Notes: a model not told the origin generated them from the letters alone. A stretch of DNA of 64,000 nt from Bubalus kerabau (GCF_029407905.1 NC_073628.1:18753501-18817500), one strand, 5' to 3'; positions 45,088 to 56,932 are shown, numbered from the stretch's first letter. Made by a program: numbers and translations.

Positions 45088-45512
45088 GTTCTGTAAAAGT
45101 CAAAGCTATGGTTTTTCCAGTAGTCATGTACAGATAGATGTGAGAGTTGGACCATAAAGAAGGCTGAGTGCCGAAGACTTGAAGCTCTCAAACTATGGTG
45201 CTGGAAAAGACTCCTGAGAGTCCCTTGGACTGCAAGGAGATCCAGTCAGTCAACCCTCAAGAAAATCAATCCTGAATATTCATTGGAAGGACTGATTCTG
45301 AAGTGGAAGCTCCAATACTTTGGCCACCTGATGCGAAGAGCCGACTCATTGGAAAAGACCCTGATGCTGGGAAAGAATGAAGGCAAGAGGAAAAGGGGAC
45401 GACAGAGGATGAGATGGTTGGATGGCATCATCCACTCAATGGACATGAGTTTGAGCAAACTCCTGGAGATGGTAAAGGACAGGAAAGTCTGGCATGCTGC
45501 AGTCCACAGGGC
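45088..45512 (+). mobile_element. BovB LINE fragment lacking its 3' terminus
   Basis: Encodes the C-terminal BovB segment (GCTATGGTTTTTCCAGTAGT, CCTTGGACTGCAAGGAGATC, CCACCTGATGCGAAGAGCCG, GGATGAGATGGTTGGATGGC). It stops at GCTGCAGTCCACAGGG, about 40-50 bases before the expected 3' tail. Loss of the 3' end is unusual for LINE insertion and implies a later deletion. Confidence 0.92.
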
Positions 45513-45901
45513 ATGGTCATGACCACGTTCCTCTCCTGGTGGAAGGAGATATGGCATCATGTGGGGTGCGGGGGACTTGGTGTGACCCTCCCCCTCCAGA
45601 ATCTGGATGACCTGCTGCTCTTGTTGTTAGAAAGTCTACACATTCTTCTTTGCTCATTTGAACTTGGCAAGGCCGTCTTGTCCCCCGTAGCCTCAGCCTC
45701 CTGATGCATAGCTGAGTTCACAGAACCATCCAGAAGCCACTGCCTCGGCCCGCACACCAAGAAGAGTGACAACATGGTAGAAAGAAAAGGAGCCTGGGGT
45801 CAATGTTCCAACTCAATTTTGTCACTGCCGACTGGCCCTGGGCAAGGAACAAAAAGAGCCAAGTGATAAGAGATGTCAGCCTTCCAGCCATACACACCTT
45901 T
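45513..45901. other. Single-copy DNA, nothing recognised
   Basis: No repeat or coding similarity recognised. Confidence 0.45.
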
Positions 45902-45909
45902 AGGAGGAT

Positions 45910-46461
45910 TTTTTTTTTTTTTCCAATGAGTTGGTTTAATTTCAGGTGGTACAGAAATCAGAACAGAACATAGACTTAAGAATACACTTTGGCAGGATTC
46001 TGGACTGGGTTTATATGGATCTCATAGCTAAGGTAGAAATGGCTGAGAAGAAATGAAGACAAATGAGCCAGTGTATGATTTTTGTTTTTTTTTTTACAAA
46101 AATGTATTCTTAAATGTACAATAAGTTCCAAGACAAGACTTCATCCTAGCTAGAGGGTGCAAAGGCTGTTATGGCAGGGAATGCCGGTGTTTGCAGAGGA
46201 ATGGAACTAAGGGTCATCACTGTCTGAGGTCCACGGAACAGCTTATTTTTCTGCCAGATTTCTTAATTCCACCTGTGGCCAGGGGGCCTTTCCACGACCT
46301 TCATTTTTAGCTCCTCAAGTTTCTTCAGCTCCTTCTGTTTCTGCTTGAATGCGTTATCTTCCTCATCCATCTCCTTGCCTTGCTTCTTGGGCTGCTTCAG
46401 GGGCTTCTTCCTGCCACCTTCACAGCCCGACATGGCACCTGCTGCCCTTTCCCCTGGCGAT
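45910..46461 (-). pseudogene. TMA7: TMA7 (CCDC72) processed pseudogene
   Basis: TMA7 is a small, basic, coiled-coil-like protein of about 64 residues linked to translation machinery. The minus-strand ATG at 46431-46433 opens MSGCEGGRKKPLKQPKKQG, followed by the diagnostic KEMDEEDNAFKQKQKE. The copy has Arg4 changed to Cys and lacks one residue near KQKE. A one-base deletion near 46285-46292 shifts the frame, and translation then ends at TAA (46263-46265). The normal C-terminal codons for GGIKKSG continue in the other frame. The copy has no introns and a long 3' UTR. Two A-runs follow in minus orientation (46087-46098 and 45910-45922), the second preceded by ATTAAA, so the source transcript probably used the distal poly(A) site. 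GGAGGATTTT at 45902-45911 is a candidate target duplication. Confidence 0.92.
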
Positions 46462-46757
46462 TTTTTTTATATACAATTTATATTATTTATTTATTTTTGG
46501 CTGGACTGGATCTTCGTTGCTGCATGGGCTCTTCTCTAGTGCAGGCTTCTGTCTAGTTATGTTTTGGTGGTTTCTCTTGTCGTGGAGCACAGGCTCTAGG
46601 CACACAGTTTTCAGTAGCTGCTGCATGTGGGCTTCGGTATTCACAGCACACGATCTTAGCCACCCAGGGCGTGTGGGATATTCCCAGAACCAGGGACCAA
46701 AATTGTGTCCCCTGCATTGCAACGTGGATTCTTAACCACTGGACCACCAAGGAAGCC
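46462..46757 (-). mobile_element. CHR-2-type SINE next to the TMA7 retrocopy
   Basis: Minus-strand element with its A/T-rich tail at 46462-46490 and head complement GGACCACCAAGGAAGCCC at 46740-46757. The body includes CTTCGTTGCTGCATGGGCTC and CAGTAGCTGCTGCATGTGGG. It abuts the 5' end of the TMA7 retrocopy, and CCTGGAGGATTTT follows it, resembling CCTGGCGATTTT at its other end. Confidence 0.85.
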
Positions 46758-46771
46758 CTCCTGGAGGATTT

Positions 46772-49700
46772 TAATGAGAGATACTATAACTTATGCTGTG
46801 TATGTAGGTCTATAAGGAAATTGGCCTAGGATGCTAAGACTCCTATGTTCTGACAGTTCAAAATTCCAATTCTTTAATAAACTCATGAACTCTGGAACTG
46901 GGGTTATAATCATCTGCAATAAGAAAATCAGTTAATTATTGAAAACTTACTATGTATCACTTTGCTCTTTCCCTTGAAAGACTTGAAATACAGACGGGCT
47001 GTGTTTCATAAAATCACTAAAATATACGTCCACATATGCCAAGTGACAAATGACGGCACTGTGCAGGCAGAACGTCTCCTGGGTCCTGAGGAGGGAGCGA
47101 TTACCCAGCATGCCTCGGTGACACGTCTGCCCAGCCCAGCCCCCACACGACCTTCACCAGTTTCCATCTCAGCCAGAAGCCAAGCACAATGGATTATTGG
47201 GAGGGTGTTTTAAACTCCAGGGTTTTTGTCTCAAGGACACAGCAGGTGGTCCCAGACCCTGCCTTCTGTGACAGCATCTCTCCTGCCAGCCCCGCAGTAC
47301 TGGAGCGGTGCTAATGGGGATGCCCACAATGGCCCCTGGAGAAGGGGCACAACCCAGAGCTGTGTCCACCCTCCTGGGACGGGGAGCACCAGCCACCAGG
47401 GGAGAGAGCACCCGGCTGGAACTCAAGTCTTTGCTTGTCCCCAGGTTCCTAAAAGGGAAACTGTCTTCTCAGAATTTTCCTCCATGTTTCAGAGGTGAGG
47501 AACCCACAGCTCCAAGAATGACATTCACCCAGGTTTCAAATGCATTAGATCAGCACCGGGCAGGCAGCACCACTGGTCAGAGCCATTAACGTCCAGTGTC
47601 CGGGAGGACTCTGAGACATAGCCCCTCTGCCCAGCCCTGCTGTCACCCCCACCCACCCCACGAATGGGCTTGAACCAAGAACAGCAGATACAGTAGGCTG
47701 GGGAGGCGGCTCACAGGGGAGCGGGGGGAACCTCTCCCTAGGGAGCCAGTTGCTCGGTTTATGTTTTTGGAATAAATCACTGGTGTAATAATAGAAGTGA
47801 AGGCACTGGAGTGGAACATCGTGACAGAAAAGCTCCCACTAGCATGTCCATCAGATGTAAGTTTCTTGCCCCAACATCCTCCTGTCCACAGGAGGAGGGG
47901 GCCTGCCCGACCAAAAAGGTGAGCCCCCTTCTTCCCCTGCAGCCCTATTGCTCCATCCTCACCTCCCTTCCTGGGAGGAGGTCTTAGTGTTGGTGAACCT
48001 TATTTGCTCTGTCTGGGGTTTCTAGAGTGGTCTAGGGGGAGAAGGCGGCTCTGGGGCTGGAAAGGACTTGAGAGACTGTCTTATCTAGTCCTCTCGTGTT
48101 CCGTGAGGTGTAGGTCAGTGACTTGCCCTGGTCCACACCTGTGTCTGACTTTCTTGCCAGGGGGGCCCTTCCCACCATGATAGCCTGCTCCAGGTGAGGA
48201 GTGGAGAGATTTCCAGTGGATTCCAGCAGCTGGACACCTGTCTGGTATATGTCCCGTTTGCGTTTTCCCTTCCTGAACGCCCTTCCCCTGGTTGAGCCCC
48301 CAGGCATCCTCCAGGGATCCAGCCAAGCCCCACCCTCTCTGGGAACCTCCTGCTTCCCAGGTTGATGTAACCATCCGTCTGTTTTGTTTTGAAACTCCTT
48401 TGGCCTGGGCCTGTCATGGCCAAACATGGGTCACATCGTGCTGCCGCGAAGCCACCGATTGACTAGGCAGCTTCCTCACTCACCTGACCACTGCTTGGGG
48501 CAGAGATCCTATCACATGTGATGTGCACTCGGCCATCCAGCATGTGGCAAGTGTGCAAGAGATGATGTCAAGTGTGTGTGGCCGTGTGTGCAGCGGCACT
48601 CACGTCACCAGCAGGAGCCTGGTCTGCAGATCTGGGTGTTCCTCCCCAGGCAGGAACAGCTGTTCACAGAGCAGCACATGGAGAGAAGTAGGAGGAGGGA
48701 GCACACAGGGTCAGCTGCAGGAGTGGTGACAACCACGAATCCCAGTGTCACTAGGAAAGCCATGAGCCCCCTGGAAGCAGGAGACATTCAGGAGGCAGGG
48801 GAGGCATGGAGGCTGCAGCAGACACTGCAGGATTCCACTCAGAGCTTTGATTCCCATAGGGTCTGTAGGTTTATCCAGGCATAACACCTCTAAAAGGTCA
48901 TTCCTCCCATGTGTGCCCCCAGGACGCATGTAACCCCTGATGCAAGGCAGAGACATCTAGAAGGGGTCGAGGTTACACAGGGGAGCCCCTCTGCTCCCAG
49001 AGCTGTGCCACCCATCATCACCTGAGCCACTGCTGGGTGGGATAGACCCCACAGCTGCAGGAAGGCTCGGGTGTCCAATGACCTGAGCGTAGTCTTGCTC
49101 TCCCATCAATGAGCACAAGCTCTCAGTAAACAAACTGTTTCATCTCACGAGGCATCAGCTCCCTCGTCTGGACTCCCAAGTGTGTAATCTGAGTCTACCT
49201 GCCCCTCCAGCTTCCCACCAAGCATCATCCTGGGCTCCAATCCAGCCCTGCCACCTGCTTCCCGCCCCTCCACCGGGGTGGGGGAAACTAACATTGCATC
49301 TTAAATACCTTGTGGTCACAGACTCAGCAAAGGTCTGCTTGTGGCCGAGATTCAAAGGAGAATCAAGACCCAGTATGGAAAGTAGAGACTGGACAGGGAA
49401 ATCCTTCAGCAAGCAGGACGTGTCGGGGTGATGGCCTGGGACTGACAGTGGGGGTGCAGAGACACGCCAACCCTGCTTGCTGCCCCTTCCTCTGCCCCTA
49501 TGGGGGAAGGGCCAAGCATTGTGATGACCCCCTTATACGGACTCTCCCCTTCTCCTTGGCAAGGTGGCAGAAGCAGCTGGTTGACCCCTCATCTCAGAAA
49601 CCACCTTCCCCCAGAAAAGCCCACCTCAGCTCTGTAAGCCCCCTCCCTTTTCACTCTGTTGTTCCTGTGTTAACAGCTCAATCTATATGCTGATGGCTGT

Positions 49701-52700
49701 GGTCCATGCTTTCAGTGGCAAGAGGCTGCAGCCCATGCATGGCAAGTGGGGAGGGAACTTCCTAGGAGAGTTGTCTGTGTGGCTGGTGGAGGCCGGGCAT
49801 GTATAAGGAGAGGGGCTTTGGGAGCAGAAAAGGACGCTTCGTGGGTTGTCAGGCCCCTCCCACCAGTGGGTGCAGGAACCAACCAAGATCTTGGTTACCT
49901 GGCTCCCAATTTGATGGTTAAGTGACCCTGACTGTGGAGCTCTTGTGGCTGTGGGAACATTCTGGATGCATCTGTGGCTAGAATTCAGACAAGCCCAAAG
50001 GCCATTCCTGCCAAGGAGAAAATGGCTTTGACTCTTCCCAAGGTCATGATAAACCCCGGGAAACAGCAGGAAAGCTATGTGTGAGCAGTTCACACCGGCT
50101 GAACAGGCGGCTCTTGGCAGAGCCCAGAATGGTCAGGTGGTGGGAATGGTATCAGGCAGGAGGGAGCCCGTGGACAGCAGGATGGAGGGAGTGTCTCCGG
50201 GTGAGCCCCAGCCAAGCCCTGGCCCCTTGGGTGCATATTGTCAGCTGCCATGCTCACAGGGGCTCTGGGCACGGGTGCCCTGCACAGCTGGAATCACCCT
50301 GCGGGCTCTGGGCAATGCATCCTGGAGGTCAACCAAGTGACCTCCCTGACTTGCTTGTTTGCACCTCATGTCAGCCATCCCGTCTTTGCAAGCTGGCTGC
50401 TCTTGCTGGTCAAAGACTCTTCCTTCTCCTTTGGGATAAAGAAAAATTGGAAGAGAATTAGACTCACTCTCAAGGCACATGTTTGGTGTCACCCAGCCCG
50501 ACATGGGGCATTTGACGAATCCTCCAAGGTTTAGGGTCTTGATTATTCTATATTCAGCCCTTCCGAAAGCTTAGTTTTCCGACTTCTGGTCTTTGAGACT
50601 CTGAACCCAAAACACAAGGAGCACCATCTCAGTCTCCTCGGACGCCCACCAACCAGATCTGTGCACCTTTAGCACCTTCCCGGAGGGGGTCGCCAACAAT
50701 AAAGCACGTCTTTTAGTAAATGTTTATTGTATTTGAGGGTAATTTGCATCACTGAGTTACGCATCTTACTGTTCTGTTGTGACCACAGCGTGTGATGTAA
50801 ATCAGGATATCTTACTTCTCTTCAGAATAGGAGAGAGAAACTGAAGAGAAGTTATTGCTTGTTCGTTTAGGGCAGCACCGGTGCTGCCCTGCCCCCTCCC
50901 CTCCCAGTCTGGTACCCAGGAATTCTAGTCTCTTCTTATGGATGAGAAAACAGACCTGGGGTTGCCGTGGAGTTGGAGGGGGTGGTCACTGCCCAGAACT
51001 AGTGAGTCCAAACTGGGCTCACATCCCAAGCCCTTAACTAGCCAGCCTGCAGCCTCTCTCAAACACACCACCACTCAGAGCTGGGGGGCACATGGCTGCT
51101 TCGCCTGTCCAGGCCCCCAGCTGTGTCCACCCTGGGCTCTGTCCCTAGTTCTCAGAAAAGACTCCAACCTCCTCACATTGGAAAATTAAAGAAAAAAAAA
51201 AGTCTGATTCAGTCTCAGAAGCTCGTCAGCTTAAGAAGCGCTGCTTTTTAAAGTGCCTCTGAATCACTCACCTTTTCAACCAGCCTCCCCACTCCAGCCT
51301 ACAAGTGAGCGGGCAGGTGAGGCGAGAACACAGCAGCAGCCTCATCCCTGAGTCAGCGATGACTCCCTGGCTTTCTCCTCCACAGCTTAATCACCTCCGA
51401 TTACGGCTCCTGACTGGGTGTGAGGCACTCCCAGCGTCACCTCCTTTGTCTGACCCTCGCCTCCCTGCCATCCGGCCACCAATTTGTCCGCGATGATGGA
51501 GCGCGTTGTACTTGCCAGCGCCCCCAAAAGGAAGCCCGGCAGACAAGTGACTCAGGAATCGGGACCCACCCTCCTCCCCCTCACCATCTGCTCTCGGCAC
51601 TGCGCCTCTGGGGCAAGAAGAGGGGCCGAGAGATTGCTCCCACAGAAGCCTGCAGATGACGGAGCCCCCCACTCCCACTTGCGGATCGGATGGTACCTTG
51701 TGTTTCTGCACAGCAGTGACGAACACAGCGTCCCTGTCACCCTCTGCTAGGATGCCAACAGCCCACGTGGCCTGGGGGTGTTCCAAGCCTCTCACCTCCC
51801 TCTCGGGCCCCTCGTGAACACCTGCCCACCCTCCACATGCCAGTGTGTGGGGCAGCTGGCCTTTTCTGCTCCCTCTGTGGAACCTTCAAGATCCCTCACC
51901 TAGACTGCTGACCCAGGCACCTGGTAGCCAGAGATACTGTGCCATCTGCCCGCCCAAGTGTACCACCCAGAGTACCCAGGGGTACCTGACCTGCGGGCGT
52001 GGGCAATTCTCTGTAGCAGAGGTCAGTCTACAGGAATGTCCCGAGGTCACTTCCTTTGATCTGCATGTAGCCAACAGTGGTGATTGCACAGTGTCCCCCG
52101 AGAAAATACGGTGCCCTGTGACTCCTGCTCCTCGGGGACAGGGAAACCCACTGCATCGACTTGGCAGATGGCTCACTTTATCTGTTGTTTCAAAGTTCTC
52201 ATCTCTAAATGGCAGTGGTGAGTGAACTTCCCGGCTGGTCAGTGTGCAGATTGCTGGGACACTGTAGAGGGTGTGTAGGACACGGGACTCAGGGGCTGGG
52301 CACAGGAAACACAGATGGTTTGCACGGCTGACTTTGGGGCAGAGCTGCAGATAAGAAGGATGGACCATCTAAGGTGGTCAGGAGGGAGACGCCAGCCCCT
52401 GTTCCCAAAGGACCCCAGGGGGCACCCCTGAGGGGTCCCTGAGTAGCACGCCTCCTGCCTCCACCTTTCCCCTGTGCTTATCTCCGAAGCCTGGGGATCA
52501 ACCAGTCTCTGAGATGATTCTGACTCTGAAAGCAAAAGTGTCCATGACTGTGGCTCTTACTCACTGGGGACCTTGGTCTTCTTTGAGAGTTGGATAAAAA
52601 CTCTAAACTCTTTCTCCAGAAAAACCCACATACACCAAGATACACCAACACATCCTTAGGAGTCTATAGTCAGGAAGGAGCCTGTGGCCACTGAGGCAAA

Positions 52701-52828
52701 GTGGCCCAGGTTTTCCCTTCCTACCTCATAAGTACCTCGACTCTGCTAGGCACATACTCCCCGCCTCCTCCTAGAACATCCCTGGACACTGCCCCCTCCC
52801 CCACTCCAGCCGCCAGTGCAGAAGCTGC
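46772..52828. other. Six-kilobase single-copy stretch, no gene or young repeat recognised
   Basis: This is the longest stretch without recognisable SINEs or LINEs. An AATAAA is at about 50698 and a CpG-richer patch at 51485-51530 (GTCCGCGATGATGGAGCGCG). Open frames exist but none matches a protein I know or shows coherent splice-site pairs. The absence of young insertions may be chance or may mark constraint. Confidence 0.5.
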
Positions 52829-52990
52829 AGCCATGGTTGCGATGGCAATGGTGACAGCAGTTGCCAAGGAGCCAGGAGGCCGGGTGGGGGTAGGCGAGTG
52901 GGCAGCAGCCCAGCAGGGCAGCCCCCCGTGCAGGTCTTAGCGCCTCGGGCCCTGGAAACGGTGTTCCCAGCTGGCTGCCATGGCAACAGC
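52829..52990. promoter_or_regulatory. Candidate RFX X-box cluster
   Basis: GCTGCCATGGCAAC at 52974-52987 fits the RFX X-box consensus (two half sites around AT). GTTGCGATGGCAAT at 52836-52849 is a close variant, next to CCATGGTTGC and with GTTGCC at about 52860. RFX factors drive ciliary and some immune genes. No adjacent gene is recognised, so target and activity are unknown. Confidence 0.35.
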
Positions 52991-54229
52991 AGGCTTGGGA
53001 AACTATTCATCAGGGTCTGGACAGATTTCTCCAGCTCCCCTTGCTCTTTCTCCTCCCTAAGTGGCTAAATGAGGTGTGGACGGATCTGCCAGGAGTGGAC
53101 CAGGGCACTGAGGGTCTAGGGCTAGTCGCACGTTCCTCACGGCAGGCTCCTCGGGAGGCTGAGTGGCGAGTGATGGGCCTGAGCCAGCTCCCAAATGGAG
53201 GCCCAAACCCAGAACCATTCCTCTTCCTGGGGCCCTGGCCCCTCCTGCTGGGGAACACTGGCTCCTGGCTCCTGGCTCAAGGAGTCGTCCTGGGAGGGAG
53301 ACCTACCTGCTGATCCCAGGTGAGCCAGGGTCAGATGGGATGGGTCACTTCCAGCAGGGCTATTCTGAAGATGTGGGGACCATGGAGGGTCAGGCTGATG
53401 GGAGGGGTCAAAGATCAGGACTTGATGGCACTGGATCTAATTCAAGTGAAGCAAAGAAGCAGAAGAGCTTCAAGACAGAACAGAAAGGAGCAGAACAGTG
53501 CAGTGTCAGGACCACCGGTCACTGGTCTGAAGCACCATCAAGTCACCTCCACTGGGTGGTGGTTAAACGGTGTGCCTCTCTCAAGCTGTTCTTCCAGGCA
53601 GCCTTCCAAATGAACTGGCATCCTCCTTTTCACACAAGGGAGCAGACCTTAGAGAGGTCAAACCTGTTGTCATGCAGCTGGAAAGGAATACAGCTGAGAT
53701 TTGAACTGGCGTCTGTCTGCCTGCAAATGCATCTCTTACTGATGTGCCTGCAGAGTGGCAGAGGATCTGAGGGCTCTCCAGACAAGGACAAGCCCCTCCT
53801 AGCCGGCTCTGGGGTTCAGAGCCCACGTGGCCAAAGTCCCCCCTCACTGTGCATTGATGATGTATGGCTTTAGACCAGCAGTTCCATCTCTCTTGAATCC
53901 TGGGATCTAGTATGCTGATCGCTTTGTATCTATGTCTAAAGACAGGCATCCGAGAATCTTTGTCCAGGGCTCTGGAGCCTGGCGGTGCCTGGCAGTGACT
54001 CTGGGAAACTCCATAGGAAGAAGACCCTGGTCTGGGATCAGTGGACCCTCCGCTGCCAGGACAGCCTGAGCGTCTAGAGGACGTTGCCTTCTCTGCTTTC
54101 AGAACCTTGGAGCACCAAGCGAAGTGGTGGGGCCAGCTGGGTTTGTGGGAGGAAAGGAGTGAGCCATGAGAAGCGCCTGCTACGTTCAGATTCTAGCACA
54201 CGTACTAGAGTCTTTTAGTTGTTGTTGGT
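52991..54229. other. Single-copy DNA with a MIR relic
   Basis: MIR 3' half at 53610-53725 ('gaccttagagaggtcaaacc', 'gcagctggaaaggaat', 'agatttgaactggcgtctg'). A 236-codon plus-strand frame at 53163-53873 crosses the MIR and has no recognised similarity, so I do not call it a gene. Confidence 0.5.
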
Positions 54230-55275
54230 ATGATTAAGTCTTTACTGGGGACCAGATAGGGCACGCAGGAACCACACAGGAAAGCAGGGCCCCCACACCA
54301 GCCAAGTCAGGTCTTCAGGGCAGAGCTCTTTGGGACGGGGGTCTGGTGGACTCCTCAGGGCAGAAGCAACCACGGAAAGGAAGGACGGTCTGGTTGAGCT
54401 TTAGTGCAGGAGGAAGAACATGGGGGTGGGGGAGGAAATTTGTTGAAGAAAAACGGGAGCTGAGGCTTTAAAGGAAGGATGGGAAGGGAGTTGGGAGGGA
54501 GACAAGGGGGCTGTGAAGGCATCTAGAGTGGCCAGAAGGAGAAAGGAAAGGACAGGTGGTTCTGGGGGCAGGGAGGTCCAGCTGCTCTTGAGGGCACCGG
54601 CTTCTCACTCCATCTGGTTAGGAGGCCCCACCTGCTGCCCCACAGGGCAGTCTCCAGAAACAGAGGGCCTGGGCAGAAGCGACTGGGCTTCAGGGGCAGA
54701 GATCCTCAGGCCCTCAACATGGGAAAGGCAGTCTTCCAGGTTTGGGATTCATCCAGGCACTTGGGCTCAAACATGGCGGTGCCCATCAAGGATGTCATAA
54801 TCCAGGGAGTCCAGCTAGGTGAGCTTGGCCCCTGCAAGCCAAGGCCTCTTCCCCAGAAAGTCTGAGAAGAACCTCACCTCCTCAGGGATCTCCTTCAAGT
54901 AACCGGGCTCCAGTTTCTCAAAGTCGGATCTGTAGCAGACCCTGACGGCGGCGTACACACAGACGTCCATAACCTGGTTCTCCAACACATGCCTGGTACC
55001 TTCTCCCCCTCTGTCTCCCCTCATGTTGTCCCTGCAAAGGATGGCATTGCTCTGGCCAAGCTTGTGAACCCATCGATTAAGTAGGGTGGATTGGGGAAGT
55101 CCAGACCCAGTGTGGACTTCGGGCTCAGCCGCTGGCTTCCGTCACTGTGGGAGACCCTGCATCCTTTCCTCGTTCTCCTCTTGGTCTGAGTGTGTGAACT
55201 CCAGGAGCAGGTGGATGGCGGGAGCCAGCCCACAGGCACCCCAGGAACCCAGGACCACGGCCATCGTGCTGGCTT
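54230..55275 (-). pseudogene. GSTM (mu-class glutathione S-transferase) processed pseudogene
   Basis: Mu-class GSTs (about 218 residues) conjugate glutathione to electrophiles in the cytosol. On the minus strand the ATG at 55262-55264 is followed by AIHLLLEF (the helix-1 region of the thioredoxin-like domain). A stop follows at 55142-55144. LGLDFPNPPYLIDG appears in a second frame, then ENQVMDV, DFEKLEPGYL and FLGKRPWLAG in a third, and FEPKCLDE further on. Segments that lie in different exons of GSTM genes are contiguous here, so this is a retrocopy. At least two frameshifts, a deletion after the SNAIL-like segment and several stops disable it. Sequence down to about 54230 probably represents the 3' UTR. 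The exact parent (M1-M4 type) cannot be fixed by eye. Confidence 0.88.
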
Positions 55276-55377
55276 CTGCGCTAGGAGCTGGGCTGGAGCT
55301 TCATTGTTGAATCTTCACTCTAAGTCTTTAAGGTCGGCAGGGTCGCCTATACCGTGGAGTGACGCTCAGAGCTCATG

Positions 55378-55637
55378 CTGCTGCTGCTGCTAAGTCGCTT
55401 CAGTCGTGTCCGACTCTATGCGACCCCATAGACGGCAGCCCACCGGCTCCGCCATCCCTGGGATTCTCAAGGCAAGAACACTGGAGTAGGTTTCCATTTC
55501 CTTCTCCAATGCGTGAAAGTGAAGTCGCTCAGTCGTGTCCAACTCTTCGCTACCCCATGGACTGCAGCCTACCAGGCTCCTCCGTCCATGGGATTTTCCA
55601 GGCAAGCGTACTGGAGTGGGGTGCCATTGCCTTCTCT
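55378..55637 (-). mobile_element. Bov-A2 SINE, minus strand
   Basis: Reversed dimer from CTGCTGCTGCTAAGTCGCTT to GTGGGGTGCCATTGCCTTCT. The 14-bp duplication GCTCAGAGCTCATG (55364-55377) and GCTCAGAACTCATG (55638-55651), one mismatch, flanks it. It lies about 100 bases from the 5' end of the GSTM retrocopy. Confidence 0.95.
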
Positions 55638-55651
55638 GCTCAGAACTCATG

Positions 55652-56727
55652 GAGGTTGGCAATTTGATGCAGAGCAGCAGGTCTTCAGCCCAGATTCAAC
55701 TGGCTCCAAATCTGTCGGTTTCTGACCTCCCTCAGGCACTGGCTGTTCCTCGGGCCTGTGGATGCCAGGGAACCCTAATTGAGCCTCTTGGCTGGGGGCC
55801 CACATGCCTCCTTCCTCCTCAGGCCCCTCCACTGCACAGCAGAAGGGCATCCTGCATCCTCCAGCTGCTTTCCTTTCTCTTCCTGTTCTTCTTACCCTCC
55901 AGCTCCATCCAGGCAGACCAGGAGTCACAGCCAACCAGCAGAAGCCAGAGCAAGGCTCGTTGGCTCTGTCCCTTCCTCCAACCCCAGCAGGCGGGCAGCC
56001 TGGGGTCCTCACCAGGCCTGAGCACAAAGGAGGGTCATCAGGGAAGCCTGGGGACAGGGTGACCCAAAGCTGCAGCCCGTGCCTCCCCAAATTTCCCCCA
56101 TTTTTCTGCCTCCTGGGGAAGCCGTCATGTCTGCAGGCCGCGCCAGGCTCATGGGGTGCCCTCAGTTTCCCCTCTCTCTATGGTGGACACCCTCCAAATG
56201 ACAAAAGCAGACCAAGCTCAGCCATCTCTGGCGCCGTGACTCCTTTTGGAATCATTTCTTAGGGGCAGTTTGCAGTCCTGGGAAGCTCAAGATTGGGGGT
56301 CAGAAGACCTCTGTGCTCTGCCCACTTCTGCCACCAACAGGCTGGGTGATCTTGAGCGTCTGGGCCTCGGCTTCCCCTCCTGTAGCCACTGGACTATCTG
56401 GCCCTTCCTAACCTTCTGCGCTGTCCTGTGAGCTCTGCAGTTCCTCCCCACGTTCCAGCCTGGCGATACCTCCACCTCCAGCAGCCAGGGGCCTCTGTCC
56501 TACCCAGACCTGCCAACATACAGAACATGCGAGACAGTCATTTTGTTGGTGCTGTGGTTTCTTTCGAGCGGAAGTCGAATTTAAACCATGCCTCAATCAG
56601 CACAAAAGCCAGGAGCTGGGCCCTTCCACACAATGGGTTATAAAAACAGCTTGACTCTCCCCGCCTTTATTTCCCTCTCTTTGTTCCTGCTCTTTCCCAA
56701 TCACCCCATCAAGTGCGTGTATGAGTG
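55652..56727. other. Single-copy DNA with a MIR relic
   Basis: MIR-like text at about 56285-56420 ('caggctgggtgatcttgagc', 'ggcctcggcttcccctcctg'). No gene recognised. Confidence 0.5.
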
Positions 56728-56932
56728 CTCAGTCACTTCAATCATGTCTAACTCTCTGTGACCCTATGAACTGTAGCCCACTGGGCTCCTCTGTCCATGG
56801 GATTCTCCAGGAAAGAGTACTGGAGTGGGTTGCCGTGCCCTCCTCCTAGGGGATCTTCCCAACCAGGGATCAAACCCATATCTCCTGCATTGCAGGCAGA
56901 TTCTTTACTGCTGAACTACCAGGGAAGACCAC
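56728..56932 (-). mobile_element. Bov-tA SINE, minus strand
   Basis: Reversed element: CAGTCACTTCAATCATGTCT, TGGAGTGGGTTGCCGTGCCC, AACCAGGGATCAAACCCATA and the head complement CTGAACTACCAGGGAAGACC. Confidence 0.92.

Noticed and set aside
50690..50720. AATAAA near 50698 as a gene end, and a TGGCGACC word on the minus strand as a second retroviral primer site
   Set aside because: No LTR boundary, matching second LTR, upstream exon or coding similarity could be found. A six-base signal alone is not evidence.
53163..53873. 236-codon plus-strand frame as a gene
   Set aside because: It runs through a MIR relic, has no recognisable domain or start context, and lies in GC-rich sequence where long chance frames are common.
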